64,000 nt of DNA. Origin: Eutreptiella sp. 'Long Island Sound 2002'. Taxonomy: Eukaryota > Euglenozoa > Euglenophyceae > Eutreptiales > Eutreptiaceae. The notes under the pieces are model-generated. The model was not told where the DNA came from. It searched no databases and saw only the letters and a list, made by a program, of their open reading frames with translations. Shown here in pieces: positions 44,801-55,030 of this stretch; position 1 is the first letter of the stretch, and each line of letters opens with the position of its first letter. The stretch covers positions 133,277,191 to 133,341,190 of the forward strand of contig OZ038381.1 of assembly GCA_964036045.1 (NCBI GenBank). Direction: 5' to 3'. The translations under genes and the position numbers were made by a program.

Positions 44801-47022
44801 ACATTGATACTGTCGCGAGCCCAGCTGGTCGACGGGCCAGATGGCATGAATTTCTCTCTCTGTTTGACCTCCATGTGTCGTATTTGCCTGGAAAACATAA
44901 CACGGTAGCGGATGCTCTGAGCCGATGGGCTTACCCCGCCTCAGAGGGGCTGCAAAGTACCAACATCCATGGTACGGAGCAGGACCGCCATGTAATCATC
45001 GAATGGGATCAGGAAGAAAAGAAACTCATTCGACGTGCATGCATGCAGTGCGCTGTTAAACAGCACGCATTGCCGTGTCACGACATCACGGCCATCACAG
45101 ATCCGGCGCATGCTCACGAGATCTGCACCAAAACGCTGAAAGTCGTGGAAAAAGTCACCGATCCCTCCTCAGGGAGTGTGAAACGGTTTGACTATACCCG
45201 ACAAGTAAGTCGATTTCGGTTGATCGAGGGCATTAAGCGTCGAGATCCGGCCAAAACTCCACCCCTGCCTAAGGATTCTTTGATCATCCGTGACTGGACG
45301 TCCGATTACCTGCAGGATCCCATGTTTAAAGAGGTCTTTGGAAATCTCAAATCCAAAGATGCTCACAGGGATGGGATTTTTGCGGAGTACTCGTTGGATG
45401 GGGGGAAGCTGTGGATGGAGGGTAAATTGTGTGTGCCAGACGCCCTAGCCCCCCGAGTGTTAAACTGGTGGCACAAATGGGAGTCCCCCCACGCACATGG
45501 CCGTCGACTGTGGTCGATGATTAAGCATAGGTTGTTTGGATCGAGGCTCTACACTCATTGCATGAAAGTAGCTGCCGGATGTGCCCAATGTGCTGTCTCG
45601 ACGCCTCCCAGCGCGAAGAAGCACGGCCATCTGAGGCCTCATCCTATTCCGGAGCGTCTCTTCAACAGAGTCACGAGTGATTTTTTCTATCTCGGTGAGC
45701 TCGATGACGAAGAGTGCCATTGGACTAACAAAAAAGTCAATGGTGTGCTCCTCATTCAGTGCCGTCATTCCGGCTACATTCAAGTGTTGCCTTGCAACAT
45801 TGAGTCGATGACTGGCAAGGCTGCCGCCAAATGGTGCGCGCAGACCTGGATGGGAGGCTGGGACGTCCCATCCGAGGTGGTCACGGACTCAGGCAAAGAG
45901 TACACCTCCGAATGGTGGAGAGAATTGTGTGCTCGCCTTGGAATCCACCACCTCAGGTGTGAAATCCACTCGCATCGAGCGCTGCCTGGCGAAAGAGCCG
46001 GCCGCTCTGTTATAAATATGCTTCGTAAGGAGCTCGCGAGTGAGAAGGATTTCCACTGGCTTGAAGTTCTCTTCGCATTGCTTCGCCGTTACCACAACAC
46101 GCCTTTGTATCATGGCCTTTCTCCAAATGAAATTGTCTTTGGACGAAAGAAGTGTTGGTGGAACATGCCGTTGAATAATCCTCGCCCCTGTAAAGATGCT
46201 TCGCTGTTTTTGGACGAAGTCCAACGAGCAGATAAATCTGTGTCGAAATTAATCGAGAAGCATCAAGCTGACTGGCTTTGGGTTCAAAATCAAGGTCGAA
46301 AAAACCCCCACAATTTTGAAGTTGATGATCGAGTTTGGCTTCGAAAATCCGAAACCACCCTGGACGGAGATGACAAGCTTCTTCCCTTGTGGGAGGGGCC
46401 ATTTGCTGTTACAGCACGTCTTGGGGAGAACAGGTGGAGGATTCGTGTGGATGTCAGCAGGGAAATTGACGTTTCGGGCGATCGCCTCAAGAGAGAGATC
46501 CCCTCCCCCAAGGATCGAGTTAAACCCCTTTTTTGGACTGCAAAACACTTGTCCGATCGGGTAATCGAAGGGGGAAAGAACGAACTCAAGAGGATTGTTG
46601 AAGCAAGACGTGACGCCAAGGGCGAATGGGAATTTCTGTGTGAGTGGAGGGGCTTTGATTCCAGTCACAACAACTGGGAACCAGCCCAATCTTTTGTCCA
46701 TGGATACACCAAGGGGTTCATCGACTTCCTCAAGAAGCACCCCGAAATTGGTGTACTCCTGACAGACTGTTTGTCGAAACCAGACAGACAAGTGGAGAGC
46801 GACGGAAAACGACCTGTGGTGAATCGAGATCCAGCCTTTTATGGCCCTCAGCAGCCACATTTCAGGGCTGATCCGTCGATCCCCCCTCCTGCGGTCAGGC
46901 CAGCCCAGGAGCTAAATGAGGACCAAGCTTCAAGTTCGGCCGCTGATCTGCAGCGCCCAAGCCGTACGAGGGCCAGGCCAGACAGGTTGGTGGTCACATG
47001 TATTCGTGCTTGGCCGAATTGA
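41839..47022 (+). CDS. pol: Element 3 Pol: protease, Dam-like methyltransferase, RT, RNase H, integrase, chromodomain
   Basis: 1727 open codons, probably made as Gag-Pol by UAG readthrough, because the first in-frame ATG (43252) lies beyond protease. Retropepsin: LCDNGSEVNL (Asp at 42073) and DLYLGHPWL. Dam-like adenine methyltransferase domain, about 42590-42990: YDAFANRTNKRFDKHF, LWINPPFHL (42751-42762) and ILVVPLWDDKPWF. Acidic linker. RT: SVLDLRHGFHQMP and YIDD (44065-44076). RNase H: IRTDASRYAIGAVLEQ, REQETYA, LTDHRSLEY and NTVADALSRW. Integrase: zinc module ending CAQCAV, DDE in TSDFFYL, VVTDSGKEY and LPGERAGRS, and a GPF/Y-like WEGPFAVTARLG. Chromodomain at about 46591-46740: FLCEWRGFDSSHNNWEP, which in chromoviruses directs integration to marked chromatin. 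No lesion is seen, so it is likely functional. Confidence 0.93.
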   Translation, partial: GSHENRPSPGDFRHEPQIPDRPLLDVGSLVSSPLDPAADPSVVVDEVGVQSKHRARQFVTKLWVSDCKGNFGLATCLCDNGSEVNLQSNAFLPDDCVFESPHPVTLEGVSGHSLAGGQRGCYISTHLVAQDLWEEQNVEEVVLKDDYFYRADIKYDLYLGHPWLRKNRVAPVGHRRCFLLESGPLERPEFRFLHAGFKSAEEFLKQKVTPKFGEDVTIAEVNGSADYSQELECLRRDSQPRRPSRWHSSSYRVVDKWRDAICEYFHEHHSFWPQYDAFANRTNKRFDKHFSDAWTHKWDKKLWINPPFHLIQQVIHKIKQDKTQAILVVPLWDDKPWFQELQDICVDYIELPRKIKLYARDDTGPLPQRSWSSLAFLVDGKLSDSNSADSGTDSCVGSESEVERGTDDESIFSDFCPSDTQGDSTSNGSASSPSSPIRSTSKRIFSARARKNLQSRRKFRVFYEKPPVEAFMDPFEELDHEENLWDFDKRPTYLQEAVDTDLFRDIRKKILPAKAEEIAKVFSTVIPGDQVDTELCSKSREKIFEERKDTTLSGKLIKDPPVRGQFGEAFIELREGYKAKKQRPYENHGHKHEILRKIIERNLREFGWLEGCMTSEWCCSPFTVPKPPPADQNTIDGWRMVVDFRNLNAETKADSHPLPLIEEEIAKRARGRLFSVLDLRHGFHQMPLRKDSRPLTCMCTPCGPVQWTVMPMGLKNAPSFFQRMMVDVLFTTHPELRAFVSVYIDDIIIATEGEGLTEAELVALHEKQLNQVLDILDANQLICGPKKGKLFLKSVEFCGSLLENGTRRPSPGKLVAIQKWKRPETITELRGFLGCCNFYHTFVPNYAKLAAPLTELLKVGRDAGKAGSKVRVKWTDECEEAFHHLKAALCEVATLHVPQFDRPFYIRTDASRYAIGAVLEQVDEATGDHYPLAFWSRKLAPRQMQWSPREQETYAIICALKKYQSWVGTNRVEVLTDHRSLEYWATEHIDTVASPAGRRARWHEFLSLFDLHVSYLPGKHNTVADALSRWAYPASEGLQSTNIHGTEQDRHVIIEWDQEEKKLIRRACMQCAVKQHALPCHDITAITDPAHAHEICTKTLKVVEKVTDPSSGSVKRFDYTRQVSRFRLIEGIKRRDPAKTPPLPKDSLIIRDWTSDYLQDPMFKEVFGNLKSKDAHRDGIFAEYSLDGGKLWMEGKLCVPDALAPRVLNWWHKWESPHAHGRRLWSMIKHRLFGSRLYTHCMKVAAGCAQCAVSTPPSAKKHGHLRPHPIPERLFNRVTSDFFYLGELDDEECHWTNKKVNGVLLIQCRHSGYIQVLPCNIESMTGKAAAKWCAQTWMGGWDVPSEVVTDSGKEYTSEWWRELCARLGIHHLRCEIHSHRALPGERAGRSVINMLRKELASEKDFHWLEVLFALLRRYHNTPLYHGLSPNEIVFGRKKCWWNMPLNNPRPCKDASLFLDEVQRADKSVSKLIEKHQADWLWVQNQGRKNPHNFEVDDRVWLRKSETTLDGDDKLLPLWEGPFAVTARLGENRWRIRVDVSREIDVSGDRLKREIPSPKDRVKPLFWTAKHLSDRVIEGGKNELKRIVEARRDAKGEWEFLCEWRGFDSSHNNWEPAQSFVHGYTKGFIDFLKKHPEIGVLLTDCLSKPDRQVESDGKRPVVNRDPAFYGPQQPHFRADPSIPPPAVRPAQELNEDQASSSAADLQRPSRTRARPDRLVVTCIRAWPN

Positions 47023-48656
47023 GGAAGCCATCCTACCACATTCTGCTCAATCCACTGTTCATTCTTTCTGTTTATGTCATGATGTGGAGAACTGTGAATG
47101 TTTGATAATTTGACGTCAATCAACTTTTCTTTAGTCTCCGTTCGGCAGACAAGGCGTAGATACGCTGACGGAGTGTGCTGCCGTGTTCAGAAAAAAACCA
47201 AACTCAGGCTTAATTCAGGCAGATTCGGGGTAATCTTGTCTCTGTTGGTCTGTGCATCTTTGGAATTTGGCTACTCGTGCAGATGGAAGCAAATGTACAT
47301 AATCAAAACGCTGGCCAGCGACATTCACCCCTACAGGTAACCCCTGTAGTACTGGCTGCACCAGATGCGACGCCAGGAACTCAGATCATACCTTCATTTG
47401 CTGTGATGCTGACGCCAAAGTCCAGATTCAGATCCAGGATCCTCAAATTTACCTTGAATTTCTCAGGTTTGTCCATCATTCTGCCACTGTTGTACGAAAC
47501 AGACGTCAATTGTTCAGACAATCTTCATCTAGGAGCTCTAGGGACTTCTAACAGCAACCTCTGAAGTCCGTAAGCTTCGTTGTATTTTTGGCACACGCCA
47601 ATGTGAGCTCAATCCGACCAGAAACTGTCGAGAATGGTGAATCCAAGTGTCTTGTGGGACTCCATCGAAGGATTGGCCTTGTCCAAGTCGATTGACACCA
47701 CCGCCACTGTAAATTCGGTGTCTCTCAGTTATATACTGTCAGTAAAGCGCCTTCAGCGAACCTTCGGCGCGTTACATGCCAAGGATCCAGGGCCAGCATG
47801 TCCCATCATGATGCATCATCACATGATCCACATTTTGATAGAATCTGTTAGATGCTCGCGAACCAACGTGCCGGAAAGCACAATTGAGCTGAATAAACGA
47901 CAATATATATTTACTTTAGTCTAAACGAAAGTGTTGGTAGTTTCAGTTGTACACATTCCGCTTCATTTCACCTTCATCTCAGGGAATTTACTCATGTTAG
48001 GACAATTTAGGTTGATTGCCTTGTCATCTCCCCACATTCCTCGAAGATCTGTTTAGATCTAAGTGAACGGAAACACATCTTTACCTTCGGTGGTTCACTT
48101 AGGGTCTGTAGACTACATGTGTATTTGTTTAACCTCTCTGTGATTGCTTAATCCCCTCAATCTCTGCTCAAATTCATTCTCATTTTTGCTGAATCTTGTG
48201 ATCATCCACCAGATGCGCCAAATCTGAGCCACATGCTGTACTTTTCAGAACGAGAAAAGCGGGATAACACGATGTAGAGTTCGGCGAGGACACCGTAGCG
48301 TGCCCGCGACAGCGAAACTGTGCCAGAGCGCTGAGATGTCACTCCAATTCTTGATCCCCCCACTCAATCCACCAATAATCTACCTCATTCTCAACCAATG
48401 CATGGTTTGGTATCGATTCTCGATACGTTTACATGCTTTTTAGCCCGTGACCTAATGTTTTACTGCACGGAGGACTGTTCGTCACTTCTCATTCTGTCTC
48501 ATTTCAGGTTCATCCAGCCTGATTCAGTGCCAATTCAGCCCAAATCAGGTCAGATCAAGCAGATTTCGCCTCATCGAGGCTACATTTCTATGTTTTTCTG
48601 GGACTTACCCGCACTACGTTCTTCGTTGACGTAGCGACACACCCCAGTGTGTTTTT
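47023..48656 (+). other. Element 3 long 3' untranslated region
   Basis: About 1.6 kb between the pol stop and the polypurine tract. Only short unrelated ORFs (up to 96 codons) occur, none recognisable. Base composition is close to 45% GC and lacks repeats that I can see. Such a spacer is long for a Ty3/gypsy element and could hold an internal promoter, but nothing in it proves that. Confidence 0.7.
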
Positions 48657-48666
48657 GGAGGGGGAG
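48657..48666 (+). other. Element 3 polypurine tract
   Basis: GGAGGGGGAG abuts the 3' LTR, the expected plus-strand primer. Confidence 0.9.
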
Positions 48667-49198
48667 TGTAAGTGCGGCTAGCCCCATCTGCTCAGATTTT
48701 CAGACATTCTGCCCAGATTGGCTACATTTTGGTCATTTTCTTTGCTTCGGCGGAATTGCCGCCTCGCAGCTCAGTCACAGGATATTTCCTATATATTTCT
48801 GATATGCCGGATTTGATTCCGCGGTCCATTTCCCGTAAATCCGCCGCATTCCGCTATTTTAGCTGGAATCGCCATTTGCCGCTGGCGCGCGCTCGCGGGC
48901 CTGATCGGCCATACAATTTTACATAAATGGATTATTTAAATTCATTCGGACAGTTTTGGACACTCAGATGTATTTAGAATAATTCCCCTCAATTTTCTTC
49001 ATAGACTGGGATTTTCTGCCGGACCACAATCAGCATGGACCTTGCTTCTGTTGTCGCTGCTCTCGCCTCCGTTGGTGTCCGAGTGTCCGGTTCTACACCC
49101 AATAACAACATCCAGGGAGACTCCTCGCGTGCCTGCCCCACTGGTCTTGCCGGCCCCGAGCCCTCCGGCACCCACAACGACCCAGGGCAGCACTTTCA
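48667..49198 (+). repeat. Element 3 3' LTR
   Basis: 532 bp, nearly identical to the 5' LTR, followed by the CTTGT target duplication. It ends in the gag ATG frame (49035), which here runs only 28 bp into element 2. Confidence 0.95.
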
Positions 49199-49203
49199 CT
49201 TGT
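49199..49203. repeat. Target site duplication of element 3, right copy (CTTGT)
   Basis: Repeats 38430-38434. Confidence 0.93.
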
Positions 49204-51870
49204 CCGCCTCATACACCTTGCACTGACGGTGGTCGTGTGCATGGTTGCTTTCCTTGCCATAACAGACCCAGCACCTGTCGTGCTGAGACCTGTACTCCCG
49301 GAACGGGAGCGGTGGGTTCCCGATCCTCCTTGGCTCTCTGCTCTTCTTGGGTCCCACCTGGCTCCATCTGGACCGATCCTGCCCATGGTTCCTCACGTTG
49401 TGCGCTACAAACGCGAAGAAAAGGGCCTCCTCGTGATCCTCCCGGGACCAGTGGTCTTGGCCACTTCCACTGCCATCCTCCGCAGAGTTGGCCGTGTCCT
49501 CCTGGATCTCCCGATGATGGCGGTCTTCTCGGTGGCCTGTTGTCCATGACCATGTCGATCCTGCACGTGGGCCTCGTTCTTCGCATTGAGCTTCAACTCC
49601 ACCGTGATGTACTTCAGGATCTCGTCCAGGCTCATGCGGGCGAAGATGACCTGCATCCTCAGCGGCTCCCCGCGCCTCCACTCCACGTTGTTGAGGCGCA
49701 GCAACCTTTGCCCCATGGTTTCTCCAAATACCTCCACGTACAGGGCGTTCTTCAGTCCCAACATCCGGTTGGGCTCGCCCAGGTTCCTCCTGAAGAACTC
49801 CATGATACCCACATGGGTATCCTCCGCCGCCATGATCCTCACCGCCACGCGCTTCTTCGCTCTCTTCTTTTCCTCGTCCTCCACTCTCCTCTTCCAGTTG
49901 CCGGGGAGGACGTCCTTCAGCAGGTGGCGGATCTCGCTGGCCTCATTCCAGTCCTCCACCAGCTTGAGGCATCTTTGGTACTTTCGCAGGTACCGGTTCC
50001 ACTCCCGGACCCGCAACTCACCGCGGTCCAGCGGCAGCAGGATGGACCACAAGTCCTCCAGCTTCTGGTTCGGAGCGTCCACCCGCTCCTAATCCTTCCA
50101 CCACTGGAGGCATGCCTGCTCCGTACGGATCAGTCCTTCCCGGATCTGATCCCGCAGCTCCTCCTTCAGGTCCTGCGCCAGCCGGTGTGGGAATGTCCGA
50201 CATACCCACTTGTCCCGCGGCGCTCCCCGCATCTCGCCGACGACCTCCTCGGCGAAGTCCTCCCAATCCAGGATGAAGTCATCCAGGTTGGAGGGGTTGC
50301 CATGGTAGTAGGGGATTTTGATTCCCCTGAGGTCGTCAATCCTGATGCCTTCTCTGACGTCCCCAGCCACCACTCCACCGAGACGGATACCACCTGTGGC
50401 CGGGGGGTGTGAGTACACTCCCCGTACATCCCTCTCCTCCATGGAGTGCGGTCCAGTTGGGCCTGAACCCATGGGGTTTGGAATGCGGGAAGGACTTGCT
50501 CCATCGGCCGTCCATATCCCAGAATTGGGGTCCTTCGCCCACAGGTTTATGCCTGGATGACCTCGACCATGTCCGTCGGCGCTTCCCATGGTTCGCCCCT
50601 GCATGGTCTGGCTCTGGATCTCCTACTCCGCATAAACTGCATGGGCAGTCGTAGTGATCGGTAGATCCTGGGCGGCATGGGACATCTGTACCGTCAGGCT
50701 CCTCGGGTCCGTGGTTACGTGCCCTTCCCGCATGGACCCAGTTGGTGCCGTGTGTTCCCCGAGCATTGTGGATTCGCTGAACATGGGAACAAACGGCAGC
50801 GCACCCGTGTCAACACGCGGAGGCGCGTAGGGTGCCTCTGCAGGGCCGCCCATGGGTTTATCCATGGCGCTCCTGAGGGTCTCAACCGCTCCACCAGCTC
50901 TGCCGCTGCCGGCTTTGCCGGGAGCTCCGGACCCGAGGCGAAGGGTTGTGACTCCTCTAGCCTTTTCAGGCGTCCTGACATGTCCTCCACCAGGTGGAGG
51001 AGGCTGTCCACCACTTGCTGCTGCTTCTCCAGGGCCAGCTCCAGCTTGTTCCGGTACCGGTCCTGTTCCGATCGCAGCTCCGACATATCTTTCTCCGCGG
51101 CCGACTGGTCATCCAGGATCCCGGCGACGTCATCCTCTAGGCCGTCCTTCGCGTTATCCAGGCTGTCGAGGCGATGCACGATGGCGTCCATCCCCATTAT
51201 TGGGTACTTGCCCATGAGGAAGGACACGTGCTCGCAGTGGCACTCAGCATGCTTTCCACCTGATCCAGCGCATCCCGCGGTTCCCGGCGCCTCAGACTCA
51301 TCGCCCATGGGCGTATCACCTATGGCGTCCATCTCTGGTCCCGTGTGCCGGGGCACAGGTGCTGTCCTGGCCCTCGTTCGCCTCTCCAAGCCCTCGGCGT
51401 CGTGCTTCAGGGCGGGCTCGGGGGCCGTATGCGCCCTGGCGGTCGGCGCGGGCATCTCCTCCGACTCCGAGGGGAAGCAAGTCCGATAGCCATCGGAGTG
51501 CCCCTCGGATTCCCACAACCTGACTGGGCTGGGGTCCGTATCCATAGCACTGGCGTCCCCTGCCGCGGGCTTGGGTGACTCGCGCCTCCGGCATCGCCGG
51601 GCCCGTCCTCCACTGCTGCCTGAATGGCAGGCCTCCTCAGAGTCCTCCGCGGCGGAGCGGAGGTTGCATGCCTTTCGGCAGCGACGCTCACACATGGAGA
51701 CCAGGTCCTCCATGTCAAGTCCTCCTCTTCCCGAACGTCGTACTTCTCTTCAGGCTTCAACTTCCGGCGTGGTCTCCACCGAGTCCACAATACGCACCCG
51801 GGGCGTATTTGAGCAGGGCTCAAAGGGGCCCAAGTCCCCGGGTCGGCGGTAGGTAGGGGCAGCAGGTACG

Positions 51871-51882
51871 CCTCTGCTACCA
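51871..51882 (-). other. Element 2 primer binding site
   Basis: On the - strand TGGTAGCAGAGG directly follows the 5' LTR, identical to elements 1 and 3. Confidence 0.85.
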
Positions 51883-54240
51883 TAAAGAAGGTCCCTACCA
51901 GGACCGGCCCCTGCTGTGCCCCTTCCGCCTGTTACCCCTGCCGACTTGCTCCTGATCAACGATTGCATTTATCAAAATCCAGGGTCCAAAATCCAAAAAT
52001 ATAGAAAATACTATCCTCCTTCAACCCTGAACAGCAACCAGATCCCACAAGTACAGCAATAACCCAATCCACAATCCAATACACGCTGCGGGCTTCCGTT
52101 CAGCACACCGGTCGTCTCACGGTGGCGGGCATGTACAAGAATTGCACCAAGGAGGAAAGCCCTGAAATTGGCATATGAACACAAATAAAGCACAGTTGGG
52201 GCAAGAGGTAAACATACACATTCACAGCCATAAACCCCTCATTCCCTGGACTCAAGACCTTCCCTTGACTCACCAACGTATTGCCCTGAACCAGGTCACA
52301 TGAGATGGCTAAATGCCATGTGTCAAAAGTCACTACATGAACCCCAAAAATGTGTTCACTCCCAAGCCTCTAAATCCTAGCCCAATAGGGGAGGTGGCGT
52401 GTCATGGCCTAGAGTGGCACTCAGGACCATGCCCTACCCTGACATAACCTTGGTTGGACTTGGAGTCGAATGGGCTTACAGATATGCCCCATGAGTTTGA
52501 ACTCATAACACACCAAAAAACTGCCAATTCACACCATATTGGCCATATATCAAATATATGCTCAAAATTGAAGTTACCACTTATCCGAAGGCTCAAAGCC
52601 TGCCTGGAATCCAAGTCTAGTATTCATGGAGGATAGAGACCAAAGGTCAATGCCCATGTACACCCCCATCTTACCCTCGAAACCCCTTCGGATATGGGCG
52701 CCACGCACTGCCCAAGTCAGCCCATGGTCTTGAGACCAATTCTTGTAATCCTTCGTGCGCCGAGCCAAATGGAGTACGCCATCCGGCATATGGTGGTGTA
52801 CGACCCCAAAGCATATGCCAACATATGAACAACATACCATGGTTCGACTCTCCATAGGCTTCTTGCTGTTTGCCGACCAGGTAAGTACACAAAACGCAAA
52901 AATGAGCAAAAATTGAGGTCAAAAACATGAAAATATGTCCAAATACAAAGTTGTCATGATAGTATATCTCTATGCTCACCCATGATATCCGCGCATGTTT
53001 CAATATACAACTGATTGGATCCATTTGCGAACAATTCCCCCACTTGGATCCCCAATCGGGCGCATGGAGATACCTTCGCCACTCATATCTACATGCCCCA
53101 TGAAAATGGGAGTGCTCTCATGGATCTCTTTGCCAAACATACCATGAGCAATACATACGCGGTAGACTTAGTGTAGCGCTTTGAATTCGACAATTGGGAC
53201 ATGGGCAAAGCCCTTGTCACGTGTGGCTCCCCATCTCTTCGGCCACACGAAGATATATAACATGGGCGTGAGCATATCAAGACATATACTACCTATATCA
53301 CACATATCCCTTAAAATTGGCTCCCACCATGGTATGCCATGCCCATCCATGGTCATAACTTTGGGTACAATGGACGTGGGAACCGAAGGAAAGATGCTAT
53401 GCCACCGCAAGACTCATGCGCTACACTCGAAAGTCATAATATCAAGTCCGGACACATGGTCAACAAGTTATAAACAAGTTTCTACCATGTTGACCATGAT
53501 CCTATGATACAACGGGTGTGTGTGCCGACTTAAGGTGTTGGATCCAACTAAAAATAAGTTGAGACTAAGGCGCTTGCAACGCAACCTTCCTTATTCTCTT
53601 TCCTCACACTCGCGCGTAGATATGGCCCTTCAAAGTGGTCCCACGATTCACTTTTGTTTCCCTTATATCTCCAAGTCAAATGGGTGGCAAGTACAAGGGA
53701 AACCTGATTCGGGCATAGGGAAAAGAGTATGACCACTCGAAGAAGACCAAATCAACTGCGGCGATGTCGAAATCGAAAATCCGATTTCGACATCGCGAAA
53801 AATTCAGATTAAAATTTCGAGTGCATATTTAGAAAATTGCGGAAGCAACGAACCCTTTACTGATGAAATCTGACCCTTCATCGGGGTTTCCGCCAAAATA
53901 TCTGGAAATAACAGTTAACCAATCGGTTACCGCAAAATCGCGAGCCAACTGACAGTCGCCGATACATTGACCATCAGAACGGAAGGCGGAAAAATGACGG
54001 AAACATTATGATAAAAAAACCCTGTTGATTCCTGATATTCTGATATATGAATCTCAGCTGGCGGCGCCTCGGTACTGAATGTGGCCGCTCATAGCCGGAA
54101 TGGCCAAACCTATCACACTATCACATCGGGTTTGGGCAGGTGGATGGTAGAGTATGATATCAGCCAATGGCGGCTTGCCGGCACATAGATACACACCCCA
54201 AGTGACCCAAAGATGGCCACGGGGGTCCGAACCGGCTTCA
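51883..54240 (-). repeat. Element 2 5' LTR
   Basis: 2358 bp, differing from the 3' copy at about 53 positions by eye. It contains a perfect 15 bp inverted repeat at 53761-53796. Confidence 0.92.
53761..53796. repeat. Perfect 15 bp inverted repeat in the LTR
   Basis: GCGATGTCGAAATCG (53761-53775), six-base spacer, then its exact reverse complement (53782-53796). The other LTR copies of this family (32207-32242, 10843-10878, 21673-21708) keep the palindrome with one to three mismatches. It may be a protein-binding site or an RNA hairpin. Confidence 0.75.
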
Positions 54241-55030
54241 GTGGGTGAGGATGCGGAGGAGGTGGGCGGGGAGGTGGTAGTATGCCTCCGCAGGGAGGCC
54301 GTCGTAGCCTGGGCCTTTGTGTTGCCGGAGACTGTGGATGGCCTTCTGGACTTCGTGGATGGTGAAGGGGCGCTTTTCCAGTTGCCTCCTCTGAGCGTGG
54401 TTGAAGACCTGAGGGAGGTGGGCGATTTTGGCTTGGGTGTCTGTGTCCAGTGTGTCTTGGGTGGGCGTGTGTTGTCGGAGGAAGCTGTCTTGGGTGGCTT
54501 GGAGCACTGTGGCTGCGTCGTTGGTGAGGGAGCCGTCCTCCTGTCTGACCGTGGTGATGGTGCGGTGGCCGGTGTCGGTCATGGGGTCGTTGAGGTGGCG
54601 GATGGCCTTTTAGGGGAGTTCATTTTGCGCCTACCGCTCGTGTTCTTGGGCGATGCGCTGTTGCCTGTGGATGTGCCACCGCTGCAGGTCTGCCCTGGTG
54701 TGGGCTATTTGCGCCCTGCAGTGGTGTATCTGGCGGCGGGTTCGGGGGGTGTTGGTGTGGAGGAGGATCGCTACTTGTTGCTTCGCATGCCAGAGGTTAT
54801 GGAGCATGTCCCCTAGGGCCGTGGGTGGTCGGTCGTCGTCAGTGTGGTGGTGTTGCTGGAAGCCGCAGGCTACGGCGGCCGTGCGCATGGCTGTGAGTAG
54901 GTCGGTGGGGTCTGGTTGGATGCGCCGCGCGCGGTCTATGGCCCTGTGGTATTGGGACCAGGCCTGTTTGTCTTGCAGTGGGGGGGTGTAGGCCTTGGTC
55001 CGCATCCTCTGGGGGGCTGGGGGGAAGGTT
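54241..55030 (-). pseudogene. LINE polyprotein: APE-RT linker and start of RT
   Basis: In the frame 55251-54631, after a shift near 55000-55030, the protein continues from APE as a helical, basic linker (AWSQYHRAIDRARRIQPD, QIHHCRAQIAHTRADLQRWH). Two stops (54631 and about 54610) interrupt it. The frame 54582-54241 then carries the RT N-terminus: RTITTVRQEDGSLTNDAA, FTIHEVQKAIHSLRQHKGPG (RT block 0/1) and YDGLPAEAYYHLPAHLLRIL. It stops at the element 2 LTR; the next residues are encoded at 30325 and below. Confidence 0.75.

Larger units (their letters stand above)
38435..49198 (+). mobile_element. Element 3: apparently intact Ty3/gypsy retrotransposon
   Basis: 10,764 bp with 532 bp LTRs (38435-38966 and 48667-49198) that begin TGTAAG and end TTTCA. 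A CTTGT duplication, an initiator-Met primer site and a polypurine tract complete the structure. I count two differences between the LTRs, so insertion was recent. Gag (1011 codons) and pol are both fully open and in the same frame, separated by a single UAG. Its proteins differ strongly from element 1/2, and its pol keeps a methyltransferase-like domain with a catalytic-type NPPF motif. It sits in gag of element 2 in opposite orientation. Confidence 0.95.
49199..51968 (-). pseudogene. gag: Element 2 Gag, 5' part
   Basis: Collinear with element 1 Gag from the LTR start codon (51968) to the zinc knuckle segment (CWVCYGKESNHAHDHRQC, near 49225-49280), where element 3 is inserted. Lesions relative to element 1: an in-frame deletion of about 51 bp between CCGGA repeats followed by a CGA-to-TGA change at 51750-51752; frameshifts around 50600-50720; and a TAG at 50089-50091 where element 1 has a Glu codon. 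The coiled coil (NKLELALEKQQQVVDSLLHL) and capsid-like domain (IPYYHGNPSNLDDFILDW) are still recognisable. Gag is therefore dead even apart from the insertion. Confidence 0.85.
30330..54240 (-). mobile_element. Element 2: Ty3/gypsy retrotransposon of the element 1 family, carrying element 3
   Basis: LTRs of 2358 bp at 51883-54240 (5') and 30330-32687 (3') flank a gag-pol region on the - strand that is collinear with element 1. The LTRs differ at about 53 positions by eye (2.2%), so it is older than element 1. Its gag is interrupted by the 10.8 kb element 3 with a clean CTTGT duplication. It lies inside the RT coding region of the LINE, but no target duplication is found. In place of one, the base string TGGT follows the 3' LTR (see findings). 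Gag and pol have several nonsense codons, a 51 bp deletion and frameshifts. Confidence 0.92.

Noticed and set aside
10399-54240. Elements 1 and 2 as a single inverted duplication event
   Set aside because: The two have different LTR divergences, different lesions and different insertion sites, and element 1 has its own CTGG duplication, so two separate insertions explain them.
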